From Candidatus Saccharibacteria bacterium UBA5170 (GTDB taxonomy: Bacteria > Patescibacteriota > Saccharimonadia > Saccharimonadales > Saccharimonadaceae): a stretch of DNA of 57,085 nucleotides. Of this stretch, positions 16,512-24,576 are shown in pieces. The stretch is taken from positions 294,346 through 351,430 of the forward strand of contig DHWY01000002.1 in NCBI GenBank assembly GCA_002413425.1, in the 5' to 3' direction. Each line of letters begins with the position of its first letter. The stretch's first letter is position 1. Made by a program: the position numbers and the translations under genes. Under the pieces are notes generated by a model that was given only the letters and a program-made list of their open reading frames with translations, searched no databases and was not told the origin of the DNA.

Positions 16512-17060
16512 ATGCAGGATTTCAGTCAAACGTCAGAGGCTTGGCCCAGTACCGACATGAACGAGCGCAACTGGCGGTCTGATCGTTGGGCCTGGGCACT
16601 TGCCTACTCGTTCATCATATTGTTACCCGTAGCACTACTTCTAACCAAGGGTTTCGCTCTCGGGTGGCTGGCGGTGCTGATGGGACTCGGCCCACTTCTG
16701 GCTGGCCTGTGGCTGTTCGCCACCAACCAGCTAGAAGTACAAGGAAAGTTAGTCCGCGAGACGTCAGTTGAGCGGCTGGTCCAGTCATTCATCGTGGCGG
16801 TAGTCATCGGGTTCGGTGCGTTCCTCGTCATCCTTCTGGGAAGTGGTAGCAGGCTCAGCTACGATTTCCTGAAAATTGGCGGGTTGTGGACGTATATATT
16901 GCTCGGACTGCCACCCGTCGTTGCTTATGCGGCGATTATCCAGCGGCTGCTCGCAAAACGGTGGTCACTGGGTTGGGCAATAGGGCTTGGGGTAGTGAGT
17001 TTGTTCGCTCCTTGGTTTTGGGCGGGATTCACGGTTTACGCCGCCTATCACACGCTGTAA
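16512..17060 (+). CDS. Polytopic membrane protein of unknown function
   Basis: 182 residues from ATG at 16512, with GAGGAG 6 bases upstream. A hydrophilic 24-residue N-terminus is followed by about six hydrophobic segments (ALAYSFIILLPVALLLT, LGWLAVLMGLGPLLAGLWLF, LVQSFIVAVVIGFGAFLVIL, IGGLWTYILLGLPPVVAYAA, SLGWAIGLGVVSLFAPWFWA). Not recognised. It is richer in G+C than its neighbours, has its own promoter, a hairpin leader and a very strong terminator, and is framed by 14-base inverted repeats, so it behaves as a self-contained cassette. Small multipass transporter or envelope protein possible; no motif supports a specific call. Confidence 0.6.
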   Translation: MQDFSQTSEAWPSTDMNERNWRSDRWAWALAYSFIILLPVALLLTKGFALGWLAVLMGLGPLLAGLWLFATNQLEVQGKLVRETSVERLVQSFIVAVVIGFGAFLVILLGSGSRLSYDFLKIGGLWTYILLGLPPVVAYAAIIQRLLAKRWSLGWAIGLGVVSLFAPWFWAGFTVYAAYHTL

Positions 17061-17109
17061 TCAAGCTCGGGGCGGCCGCCTGGCCGCCCCGAGCTTGAGA
17101 GCTGTCTTT
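17061..17109 (+). terminator. Strong terminator after the membrane-protein gene
   Basis: Perfect 17-base-pair hairpin TCAAGCTCGGGGCGGCC with GCCT loop (17061-17098), starting right at the stop codon, followed by GAGCTGTCTTTT. Confidence 0.8.
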
Positions 17110-17123
17110 TCTGAATTTTACCA

Positions 17124-17152
17124 TTGACTTTATATCTGTTAAATGCTATTAT
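17124..17152 (+). promoter_or_regulatory. Promoter of the VirB6-like gene (near leaderless)
   Basis: TTGACT (17124-17129), 17-base spacer, extended TGC-TATTAT (17147-17152). Predicted start about 17160, three bases before the chosen ATG at 17163. Confidence 0.75.
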
Positions 17153-17162
17153 TATGCCTGTT

Positions 17163-19859
17163 ATGTGGGAAATTTCAAGCCTCCCTTCGTACCGAGAATC
17201 CGCACGAAGAATCCTTACCTATGCCCTAGCTGCACTTTTTGTGGCCTTTTTATGGGTAATCTTGCTTGCCCCGACAACCCACGCCGCGGACGCCAGCTGG
17301 AGTGGTTCATCTCTTGACTACCAAGGTAACACCTACCTGGGACCAGCCGCTAGTAACACCCTCAAGCAGCTCAACCTGCTCGATAAAACGAAGGCCTACA
17401 CCTACGTCGACCCTGCACCGACTGGCACAGGAACCAGCACCAGTAACGCCACGCGTTACATGCATGTTATATATTTCGCCCCCGATGTTGACGTCAGTAC
17501 TGCCACGGGCGCAAAGTATAAAACCTACATCTACCAGGGACCCAGTAGTTTTTCCGATCCGACAAATCCTATCGATATCTCAACCACGGCGCAAACAACC
17601 GGCGCAGCCGCTAAAACGACTTCGTGTGACGTCGATAATGGACTAGGATGGATTATCTGCCCCGTCACCAATACGCTCGCTGCCGGTATGGACTGGGTGT
17701 TCAATATACTATCTGGCTTTCTGGCCGTCCGGCCAGCCGGCACCGGGCAAGACACCGCCCTCTTTCGGGCCTGGAGCTACATGCGCAGCTTTGCCAATGT
17801 GGCTTTTGTCATTAGCTTTCTGATTATTATTTATTCGCAGCTGACCAACGTCGGCATCACTAATTACAGCATTAAGAAATTACTCCCACGGCTGATTATC
17901 GCCGCGATACTCGTCAACCTGTCGTATTATATCTGTTCAATCGCTATCGATATTTCGAACATCTTGGGCTATTCACTGCAAGATGTCTTTATCCAAATAC
18001 GTAATTCACTAGTAGGAACCAGTGGCAATAGCTGGAACCTGATGAGTTGGCAAAGTTTGAGTGGATTCATTTTATCGGGTGGCACGGCCGCAACGGTTGG
18101 CGGTATCGCTTTATTCTCGACTCTCTCGACCTATGGACTGGTCGGCTCAATTATCCTCTTGCTGCCTGCGCTCGTGATTGGCTTGACGGGCGTCTTGGTC
18201 GCTCTCCTTATCATGGCCGCCCGCCAAGCAATCATCACCCTGCTGGTTATTATTGCCCCGCTCGCCTTCGTGGCCTACTTACTACCAAATACCGAAAAAT
18301 GGTTTGAAAAATGGCGCAGTACCTTTATGACCATGCTGATTCTTTTCCCAGCCTTCTCGGTGGTATTCGGTGGTTCTCAACTAGCCGCCACGGCGATTAT
18401 TCAAAATGCCGATTCGATCAACCTGGTCATCTTGGGCCTCCTCGTCCAAGTCGCCCCACTTTTGATTACGCCGCTGCTTATCAAACTCAGCGGCTCACTA
18501 CTCGGTAAAATTGCCGGCGTTATCAATAATCCGAACAAAGGTATGATTGATCGAACCAGAAACTTCGCCAAGGATCGGGCCGATGACCGCAAAGCTCAGC
18601 GGCTCGGTGAAACAGCCAAACGCCACCAGTTCTTGCGTCGCAATGCGCAGCGCGTCGATCACAACCGTCGTAAACGCGAGGGTATACGCAAGAACCACGA
18701 AGGTTTGACCGACAACCGTTTTGCTGGCTCGCATGATGGGGCTGCGCTCTATGAAGCACAACATGAGATAGAGACGGCAAAAAAGACCATTGAAGAGCAC
18801 TTGTCTACAAAGCTTAGCGCAAAGATTCAAGTGACCCCTGAAATGTTAAAAAAAGAAATGGAAATGCGACTCGTCACCGACGAGGCCGCCACTGAAAAAG
18901 CCAAGCTCGATAAAATTCACGATGATGTTCGTGCGCGGCGCTACGATCCGATTGACGGAGAATTTTCCACACATGTGCTTTCGGACCTGTCAGCACGATC
19001 AGAAGCGGCTACTAAAACTCTTGCCCTGGCAAGCATTGGTTCACAGTTTGCCAAGCGTAAACAACAGCTTCAACTAGCCGACGCAACCGGTACTAACACC
19101 GAGCTTATTGATGGAGTAAGTCTTCGCACATACGCCGGTGGTATCGACGGCCTAAACGGCGAGAAGTCGGTCCTCGCCTCGGCCATGAACGTTCAACATG
19201 ACGCCGAAGTTAAAATCGTCAACGAGCGTAGCCAGATGTTAAGGCAATTCAATGTTTCCGGCGGTGATATGCACACCATTGCCAAAGGCACGGCGGATGT
19301 TAATGCGAGTTATACCTCAGAATCTGGCCAAACCTATACCTATACCTTCGCAAGAGGCGATATCTGGACACAGGACGCCGCAATTGACACAATGCTCAAG
19401 ATAGGCTCACTTGAACAGAAATTGCAGATCATGGAACTCTCCGGTGTCGCAGCCAATCAAGGTGGGCTAATTGGTTTCGTAAAAACAATCAAAGACGGTA
19501 TGGTCTCCAATAACCTGGGGGGGCAGGCCATGTTTTTGGGCGGTAGGACAATCGACCTCGCCGGCCAGGGTTTGATTACAGGCCATGAAGGTCTACTTGC
19601 GGCTACTGCTAGCTTCATTCTAAACGGTAAATACAAAGCCGAGGATCTGGCAAATAATGGCGCCGAGGCAATAACAGTACTCCTTGAGGCTGCTCAGTCA
19701 GCAACAAACATACAACCGAGTGAATTGGTAAAATATAACGAAAGAGTTCAAGCCCTCAAAGCTACGGCCGGTGAAATTCTCAACCCTAATATCGATGTTG
19801 GACGTAACGTCAGCCAAGCTACGAGGGATGAGCTCACTAAGCTGTACAACCAACTCTAG
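17163..19859 (+). CDS. TrbL/VirB6-like polytopic membrane protein with large cytoplasmic tail
   Basis: About 898 residues from MWEISSLPSY. A signal-peptide-like helix ends THAADA; an extracytoplasmic domain of about 130 residues follows; then six or so membrane helices between about residues 200 and 460 (FANVAFVISFLIIIYSQ, LIIAAILVNLSYYICSIAID, TYGLVGSIILLLPALVIGLT, AAR-QAIITLLVIIAPLAFVAYLLP, FMTMLILFPAFSVVFGG, LVILGLLVQVAPLLITPLLI). The arrangement resembles VirB6/TrbL inner-membrane subunits of type IV secretion. The remaining 440 residues are charged, helical and cytoplasmic (NNPNKGMIDRTRNFAKDRAD onward). No other secretion gene lies next to it; partners may be elsewhere. Convergent with truB, overlapping it by 4 bases. 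Confidence 0.65.
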   Translation: MWEISSLPSYRESARRILTYALAALFVAFLWVILLAPTTHAADASWSGSSLDYQGNTYLGPAASNTLKQLNLLDKTKAYTYVDPAPTGTGTSTSNATRYMHVIYFAPDVDVSTATGAKYKTYIYQGPSSFSDPTNPIDISTTAQTTGAAAKTTSCDVDNGLGWIICPVTNTLAAGMDWVFNILSGFLAVRPAGTGQDTALFRAWSYMRSFANVAFVISFLIIIYSQLTNVGITNYSIKKLLPRLIIAAILVNLSYYICSIAIDISNILGYSLQDVFIQIRNSLVGTSGNSWNLMSWQSLSGFILSGGTAATVGGIALFSTLSTYGLVGSIILLLPALVIGLTGVLVALLIMAARQAIITLLVIIAPLAFVAYLLPNTEKWFEKWRSTFMTMLILFPAFSVVFGGSQLAATAIIQNADSINLVILGLLVQVAPLLITPLLIKLSGSLLGKIAGVINNPNKGMIDRTRNFAKDRADDRKAQRLGETAKRHQFLRRNAQRVDHNRRKREGIRKNHEGLTDNRFAGSHDGAALYEAQHEIETAKKTIEEHLSTKLSAKIQVTPEMLKKEMEMRLVTDEAATEKAKLDKIHDDVRARRYDPIDGEFSTHVLSDLSARSEAATKTLALASIGSQFAKRKQQLQLADATGTNTELIDGVSLRTYAGGIDGLNGEKSVLASAMNVQHDAEVKIVNERSQMLRQFNVSGGDMHTIAKGTADVNASYTSESGQTYTYTFARGDIWTQDAAIDTMLKIGSLEQKLQIMELSGVAANQGGLIGFVKTIKDGMVSNNLGGQAMFLGGRTIDLAGQGLITGHEGLLAATASFILNGKYKAEDLANNGAEAITVLLEAAQSATNIQPSELVKYNERVQALKATAGEILNPNIDVGRNVSQATRDELTKLYNQL

Positions 19860-20515
19860 TCAGTAATACCAAAGCTAGCTAGGGTTTGGCCATCAGCAAT
19901 CTGCCACTTATCAATCGACATGCGCCGAAGTTGGCTGCAATACGCCCCCACTCCAAGCGCGCTACCGATATCCTCAGCCAGGGTTCGTATATAGGTACCA
20001 CTGCCAACGTTCGCCCGAATGGTTATGTCTGGATAGGTATAGCCCGTCAGCTCGAGGCTATGAATCATCGCCTGTCGAGTCGGCATCGTTACCTCCACTC
20101 CCTTGCGCGCCAGTTTATAGGCTCGTTGGCCGTCAACCTTAATCGCGCTGTAGATGGGTGGCCGTTGGGTAATTTCGCCTCGAAACTTATCGAGGGCTTC
20201 TTCGATTTGCAGCTTAGTTGGCTCTAACTGAGAAACATCGGTAATCTCGCCCTCCGGATCGCCAGTCGTGCTGGTTTGACCCAAGCGGATCGTCGCTTGG
20301 TAGACTTTATCAAGTTTGCTATAGGTGCCGGCATTCTTACACTCTTTGCCAACCACGATAATCATCAGCCCGGTCGCGAAAGGATCAAGTGTACCAGTGT
20401 GGCCGACCTTGACTCGCTTGTTCTGTTGCTGGCTGAGAACACGTCGAACACGGGCCACCACACCAAAGCTCGTCATGTTAGCCGGTTTATCAATCAAAAG
20501 AATTCCATCAGTCAT
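19856..20515 (-). CDS. truB: tRNA pseudouridine-55 synthase
   Basis: 219 residues, a minimal TruB. It isomerises U55 in the T-loop of tRNAs. GILLIDKPANMTSF start, catalytic Asp in GTLDPFATGLM, RGEITQRPPIYSAIKVDGQRAY and NVGSGTYIRTLAEDIG are all present. The C-terminal PUA domain of longer TruB proteins is lacking. -10 TATAAT lies 8 bases before the start with no ribosome-binding site, and overlaps the -10 of the divergent PIG-L gene. Its stop overlaps the stop region of the VirB6-like gene. Confidence 0.95.
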   Translation of the reverse strand: MTDGILLIDKPANMTSFGVVARVRRVLSQQQNKRVKVGHTGTLDPFATGLMIIVVGKECKNAGTYSKLDKVYQATIRLGQTSTTGDPEGEITDVSQLEPTKLQIEEALDKFRGEITQRPPIYSAIKVDGQRAYKLARKGVEVTMPTRQAMIHSLELTGYTYPDITIRANVGSGTYIRTLAEDIGSALGVGAYCSQLRRMSIDKWQIADGQTLASFGITD

Positions 20516-20523
20516 ATCAATCG

Positions 20524-20531
20524 ATTATACT
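20524..20531. promoter_or_regulatory. Overlapping divergent -10 boxes for truB and the PIG-L gene
   Basis: ATTATACT serves as TATAAT on the minus strand (20524-20529, 8 bases before truB) and as TATACT on the plus strand (20526-20531, 6 bases before the PIG-L start). Both genes should be leaderless. Confidence 0.65.
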
Positions 20532-20537
20532 AAATAT

Positions 20538-21224
20538 ATGAAGAAAATAATTTTTGGTATTTTTGCCCACCCCGACGATGAAGCCTTCGGGCCCAGCGGA
20601 ACGCTGCTGATAGAAACGCGGTCCGGCACCGAGCTCCACCTGATTACTCTGACGATTGGCGATGCTGGTACTAATCCCGATAACCACTCTGACCTCGGTG
20701 ACGTTCGCCTGAAAGAATGGCAAACAGCTGGCCAGCTCATGGGCGCTTCAAGCATGCACTTTTTAGGCTACCTGGATGGTCAGTTAAATAACGAAACGAT
20801 GATTGAAGCCGGACACAAAATTGTCGAGCTCGTCACGGACGTCATTAAATCAGCCGACAAAGACACGGTCATCGAGTTTATGACGAGTGACCTGAACGGC
20901 ATTTCTGGTCATATCGACCATATCGTGGCTGCGCGCGCCGCCTGCTGGGCATTCTATCGCCTTAAGGCCAACGACAAGCGCTTGACGCGGATTCGCCTCA
21001 CCTGCGTTCAACGCGACGCTCTTCCAACCGCCAATACCAACTGGTTGTACATGGAGCCGGGCCGAACGGAGGAAGAAATTGGCGAGGCGATTGATGCCCG
21101 TCACCTACGTGACGATATTATCGCCATTATGCGTACCCACCACACCCAACGCGGTGATGGAGAAAGTCATATCGAACGACGTGGCGATAGTCTCGGCATA
21201 AATTACTTTACCATCAAGACTTAA
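20538..21224 (+). CDS. PIG-L/LmbE-family deacetylase
   Basis: 228 residues from MKKIIFGIFAHPDDE; earlier in-frame codons would overlap truB antisense. PIG-L family zinc-dependent N-acetylglucosaminyl deacetylases act on GlcNAc conjugates (for example in mycothiol, bacillithiol or glycan metabolism). Zinc motif AHPDDE (9-14) and the distal HIDH in SGHIDHIVAARA are intact; LITLTIGDAGTNPD and GASSMHFLGYLDGQL are typical. Substrate cannot be told; monogenic unit. The 78 bases after it hold no clear terminator. Confidence 0.88.
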   Translation: MKKIIFGIFAHPDDEAFGPSGTLLIETRSGTELHLITLTIGDAGTNPDNHSDLGDVRLKEWQTAGQLMGASSMHFLGYLDGQLNNETMIEAGHKIVELVTDVIKSADKDTVIEFMTSDLNGISGHIDHIVAARAACWAFYRLKANDKRLTRIRLTCVQRDALPTANTNWLYMEPGRTEEEIGEAIDARHLRDDIIAIMRTHHTQRGDGESHIERRGDSLGINYFTIKT

Positions 21225-21302
21225 GTGGCGTCTAGAAGATGGAAGACGGCAAATATCGAAAAGTAGACCGCTACATTCCAATAGCCATATTCTAATAGCT
21301 AA

Positions 21303-22994
21303 CTATTGTTGGCCAGGAATCTTGAACTGGCCTGGATCGTCATCGCCGGCTGGTGGTTGCTGGGGAGTCGGCGGCGTTGGTTCGGGCGCAAAAATATCGC
21401 CTAAGCGCTCAGGTGGCGGAACTAGTGGCTCGGGTGCATAAGCCGGTGAGATGGGCGGCGGCGGTAATGTCGAAAAGTCTGGTAGCGGTGGTGGCAATGG
21501 TAGCGTCATACCTGGTGGTTGTGTAAATGATTGGTCGCCAAATGTCGCATGGACGGCCGCTAAGGCATCGTCGGGAGAGGCGCTATTGCGGTTTTGCGCA
21601 TCAAGATCGGCCAATGTCTGGCCAGTTGGCGAAGGAACTGTCGAATCAATCGGTAAAGCTACAGCCTCAGTGACAGTCCCCTGCTCGGGCACCGTCTCGC
21701 TAGGTGGTATGTTCGGACTACTGGCAAAAATATCAACGTTAGCATCATCACTCGACTCAGCTGCGCCGTTAATTGGGGCATTGTAGGTAGGTGATTCACT
21801 CAAATAAGAATGCGTCAGAATAGTTTTATTTTGATCATCGGTTAGGTCGCGTCGGGCGTCCTCTTCGGCTTGCTCGGTTGTCGCATTCAGCGTCCCACCG
21901 AGTGATGGTTCCTCGGATGCTGGCGACCAATCAACCGCACCATTTAGTGGTTGGTGGGGAGCCGCGGGCTCTATGACCTGACTGGCTGGAACCGATGGCG
22001 CGGCTTCTAAACGGTCAGCAAGGACTTGTTCTGCCACATCGGTAGCTTCTTCTTGATTCTGGGCTTTAACCTCATTCGCGACATCTTCAAGCGTCTCGCC
22101 TTGTTCGTGCTTGATTGCCAAGCCTCCATCATTAGATGATGCTGGCTGCTCTGTTGTCTTATCGATCTTGGTAGATATATCTTCGGATAATGTCGTCTCA
22201 CCACCACCTTCGACTGATGTCAGCGCACCAATTTCATGCGACTCTTGGAGCTTGGCGGCAATAAGCTGTTGGTCGGCACCGGCTGCCATCAACTGAGCGG
22301 CAACGGTCATTGCTTTTGAGGAGGTAAGCGTATTACTAAAACGGTCTGTTGCTGCCACAATACCCGTCAAAAGAGCGGTAGCAATTTGTTTATCAAGGAG
22401 TGGTTTGTCGGATTTTAACGCGTCTCCAAGACTCACCAGCATCTCACTCAGGCTGCTGGCCTGATCGTCGTGCCAATCGAGGCTACCAAGTTGACTGACC
22501 TGCTCGCCAGCACTCACCGTCGCAACGGTTGCATCGTGAAGGATTCTGCCGTGCGCTTCCAGAGCGCCATCAAGGTGCGCTTGGTTATCAACCCCAAGCG
22601 CTAGGACAAGCTCAACGTTGTAGTCGCCTTGGCTGAATTCAAGGTCATCGCTCGTAATCGTGGTTCGATACGGCGTAATAAAAATCTTGACGACATCACC
22701 ATCGACTTTATAGCGTAAATGGTCGGCTTTTTCTTTATCGAGCGCGATGATGAAGTCTCGAAGACTATCTGTTGTCGCCTCAAATGTCTTTTCAGGATCA
22801 AGAAACGTGATAGCAGGCGGCACCGCACCGCTAAAAACAGCCGTAGCGTGCTTGCCCAACTTGTTCAGCATGACGGTCAGACCAAGTGCAGCCGAAAGTG
22901 CGTCGACAGAAGGGTCGTTGCTCACCGTGACCAAAATGTTGGTCGAGCTTTTGATCTTCTCGACAATTTGCTGTTTAGTCTTTACATCATTCAT
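21303..22994 (-). CDS. DHH-like protein with degenerate motifs and long disordered tail
   Basis: 563 residues. The first 240 or so look like a DHH/DHHA1 phosphoesterase fold (ILVTVSNDPSVDALSAALGL; LVLALGVDNQAHLDGAL; IATALLTGIVAATDRFSN), but where active members have a His and PDxDA-GS pattern this has SNDPSVDALSA, and no DHH triplet is visible, so catalysis is doubtful. The rest is low complexity: acidic Glu/Ala-rich, then Pro-rich (LPLPPPLPDFSTLPPPP), ending in PGQFKIPGQQ. CAGGA lies 8 bases from ATG. Divergent from rpsT and driven by TTGACG-N18-TATAGT. Cellular role unknown; the tail suggests a scaffold. Confidence 0.55.
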   Translation of the reverse strand: MNDVKTKQQIVEKIKSSTNILVTVSNDPSVDALSAALGLTVMLNKLGKHATAVFSGAVPPAITFLDPEKTFEATTDSLRDFIIALDKEKADHLRYKVDGDVVKIFITPYRTTITSDDLEFSQGDYNVELVLALGVDNQAHLDGALEAHGRILHDATVATVSAGEQVSQLGSLDWHDDQASSLSEMLVSLGDALKSDKPLLDKQIATALLTGIVAATDRFSNTLTSSKAMTVAAQLMAAGADQQLIAAKLQESHEIGALTSVEGGGETTLSEDISTKIDKTTEQPASSNDGGLAIKHEQGETLEDVANEVKAQNQEEATDVAEQVLADRLEAAPSVPASQVIEPAAPHQPLNGAVDWSPASEEPSLGGTLNATTEQAEEDARRDLTDDQNKTILTHSYLSESPTYNAPINGAAESSDDANVDIFASSPNIPPSETVPEQGTVTEAVALPIDSTVPSPTGQTLADLDAQNRNSASPDDALAAVHATFGDQSFTQPPGMTLPLPPPLPDFSTLPPPPISPAYAPEPLVPPPERLGDIFAPEPTPPTPQQPPAGDDDPGQFKIPGQQ

Positions 22995-23048
22995 GATTTT
23001 TTCCTGTGTTTTTTTCTTTGTGTTCTAGATCAGTTAGAGTTTGATGCT

Positions 23049-23078
23049 ACTATACCATAAGTATTTTCTTTACGTCAA
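23049..23078 (-). promoter_or_regulatory. Promoter of the DHH-like gene
   Basis: Minus strand TTGACG (23073-23078), 18-base spacer, extended TGG-TATAGT (23049-23054); about 48-base leader. Confidence 0.6.
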
Positions 23079-23093
23079 CAACAGTGGGCCCTC

Positions 23094-23122
23094 TTTACAA
23101 TTCACCCTTTTTCCTCTATAAT
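23094..23122 (+). promoter_or_regulatory. rpsT promoter
   Basis: TTTACA (23094-23099), 17-base spacer, TATAAT (23117-23122); leader of about 39 bases with AAAGGA before the start. Confidence 0.8.
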
Positions 23123-23167
23123 CACGCTTTGATTGTATCTATCATTTTAAAGAGTTAAAGGAACAGC

Positions 23168-23605
23168 ATGCCAATTATCAAATCAGCTATCAAACGAGCA
23201 AAACAAACCATCAAACGCCGCGAACGCAACGTTGGTATCAAGCGTGATATCAAAGAGGCTACCAAGGCCTTTCTTGCTAAGCCAACCGCCGAGGGACTGA
23301 GCGCTGCTCACAGCGAAATCGACACTGCTGTCAAGAAAAAACTACTCAAGAAGAATACCGCTGCTCGCCGTAAAGCTCAGTTGTCAAAAGCAGCTAAAGC
23401 CGCTGGCGTTAAACTAGCTACAAGCAAAAAAGTTACTACCAAAACTGCTGCTGCCAAGCCAGTCGCTAAAAAAGCTGTTGCAAAAGTAGCTACTAAACCT
23501 GTTGCTGTTAAAAAAGCAGTTGTCAAAAAAGTGGCACCCGTCAAAAAAGCTGTCGCAAAGACTCTGGCTGCTAAAAAACCCGTCGCAAAAATAGTTACTA
23601 AATAG
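23168..23605 (+). CDS. rpsT: Small ribosomal subunit protein bS20 with histone-like Lys/Ala tail
   Basis: 145 residues against the usual 85-90. Residues 1-85 are a normal bS20 (MPIIKSAIKRAKQTIKRRER, LKKNTAARRKAQLSKAAKA). The last 60 are a repetitive Lys/Ala/Val tail of KKAV, KPVAK and KKVAP units, resembling the C-terminus of histone H1 or bacterial HU/Hc1-type proteins. It should bind 16S rRNA at the base of the 30S body, with the tail free to contact rRNA or DNA. AAAGGA lies 6 bases from ATG; divergent from the DHH-like gene. Confidence 0.93.
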   Translation: MPIIKSAIKRAKQTIKRRERNVGIKRDIKEATKAFLAKPTAEGLSAAHSEIDTAVKKKLLKKNTAARRKAQLSKAAKAAGVKLATSKKVTTKTAAAKPVAKKAVAKVATKPVAVKKAVVKKVAPVKKAVAKTLAAKKPVAKIVTK

Positions 23606-23618
23606 ATTTATCCGAGTT

Positions 23619-23654
23619 AACTAAAATACGCCAATGAATTGGCGTATTTTAGTT
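23619..23654. terminator. Bidirectional terminator between rpsT and holA
   Basis: Perfect 16-base-pair hairpin AACTAAAATACGCCAA with TGAA loop; A-rich left and T-rich right arm flanks serve both convergent genes. The last base touches the holA stop codon. Confidence 0.9.
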
Positions 23655-24559
23655 TATCGTGCAGCTACTTTCATGAGGGCACGTTCAATCAGCAGCCACG
23701 GTTCGGCTCGTGATAATTTCATATCATCATCAGCTTTCGCGAACGCGTGTATTATTTTTTTAACACCGCTTCTGCCCAACCGCCGCGCGCCTGGTACTAG
23801 TTTGGAAACCGCGTACGGATGAATACCAAAATCTTTGGCCACGTTATCGCTCGGACCTGATGCCACCACCGCCGCCAGCTGAAATGCCTGTCCAGATAAC
23901 AAAGCAAACAATCGATAGGGATCTTCGGTTAGCTCAAGCGTCCGAACCATCTCGGTGACTTTCACACCGTCACCACGAAGCGCCGCGTCAAACAGATTAA
24001 AGACATTTTCAGCTGGGTTAGCATCGATAAGACTTTCGATGACCTCGACCGTTACCTTATCGACCAGTGCCAGTTTCTCCAAAGCGTGGAATAATTGCCA
24101 TTGATCGAGGCCAACCCGTCGGACTAGTACCTGCGCACATTTTGTATCCAGAGAGGCACCCATAATTTTTGCCTCATCAAGCACCCACTTCTCAGCTTTG
24201 GCGACGTCACGATCCAACCACTGCATCACTTCGATAATTTGAGCCTGCTTTTTCAACTCTTTATAGGTCACAGTCCGTTTATCAGGCTTAGGCTCGACAA
24301 GGACGACTTCGATATCGTCTGATATCCTTGGAAGCCAATCGCCAAAAGTGGCCCAAACGTCCTTATTCTCAGATAAATTCTTGATAATCACTAACCGTTT
24401 ATCAGCAAATAATGTTGCACCCATCAACAGATCGGGTAATTGCTTGAACTCTACCGTGCTACCATCAATCCGTTCAGCTTCACCGTCAAAGCGAGTAACC
24501 ATCGCGTCGACTGCTCGCTCGATTTCGAATGTATTGTCACCTGTTATCAGTGTTACCAT
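23654..24559 (-). CDS. holA: DNA polymerase III delta subunit
   Basis: 301 residues from MVTLITGDNTFEIER (24559). Clamp-loader delta subunit that opens the beta clamp. Matches include the N-terminal FEIERAVDAM, LLMGATLFADKRLVIIKNLSE (clamp-contact region), and the C-terminal helices EDPYRLFALLSGQAFQL and VSKLVPGARRLGRSGVKKII. Longer frames to 24661 would overlap mutM and lack a ribosome-binding site. Third gene after HAD hydrolase and mutM; 17-base gap to mutM. Confidence 0.85.
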   Translation of the reverse strand: MVTLITGDNTFEIERAVDAMVTRFDGEAERIDGSTVEFKQLPDLLMGATLFADKRLVIIKNLSENKDVWATFGDWLPRISDDIEVVLVEPKPDKRTVTYKELKKQAQIIEVMQWLDRDVAKAEKWVLDEAKIMGASLDTKCAQVLVRRVGLDQWQLFHALEKLALVDKVTVEVIESLIDANPAENVFNLFDAALRGDGVKVTEMVRTLELTEDPYRLFALLSGQAFQLAAVVASGPSDNVAKDFGIHPYAVSKLVPGARRLGRSGVKKIIHAFAKADDDMKLSRAEPWLLIERALMKVAAR

Positions 24560-24576
24560 ATGTATCCCAGTATACG

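Larger units (their letters stand above)
16469..17115. repeat. 14-base inverted repeats flanking the 16512-17060 gene
   Basis: TTCAGAAAAGACAG at 16469-16482 and its exact reverse complement CTGTCTTTTCTGAA at 17102-17115 bracket the gene. A related third copy forms the other arm of the leader hairpin (16435-16445). No transposase is present between them. Confidence 0.6.

Noticed and set aside
16469..17115. Insertion sequence bounded by the 14-base inverted repeats
   Set aside because: The enclosed gene encodes a membrane protein, no transposase motif is present and no target-site duplication is evident; reported only as a cassette.
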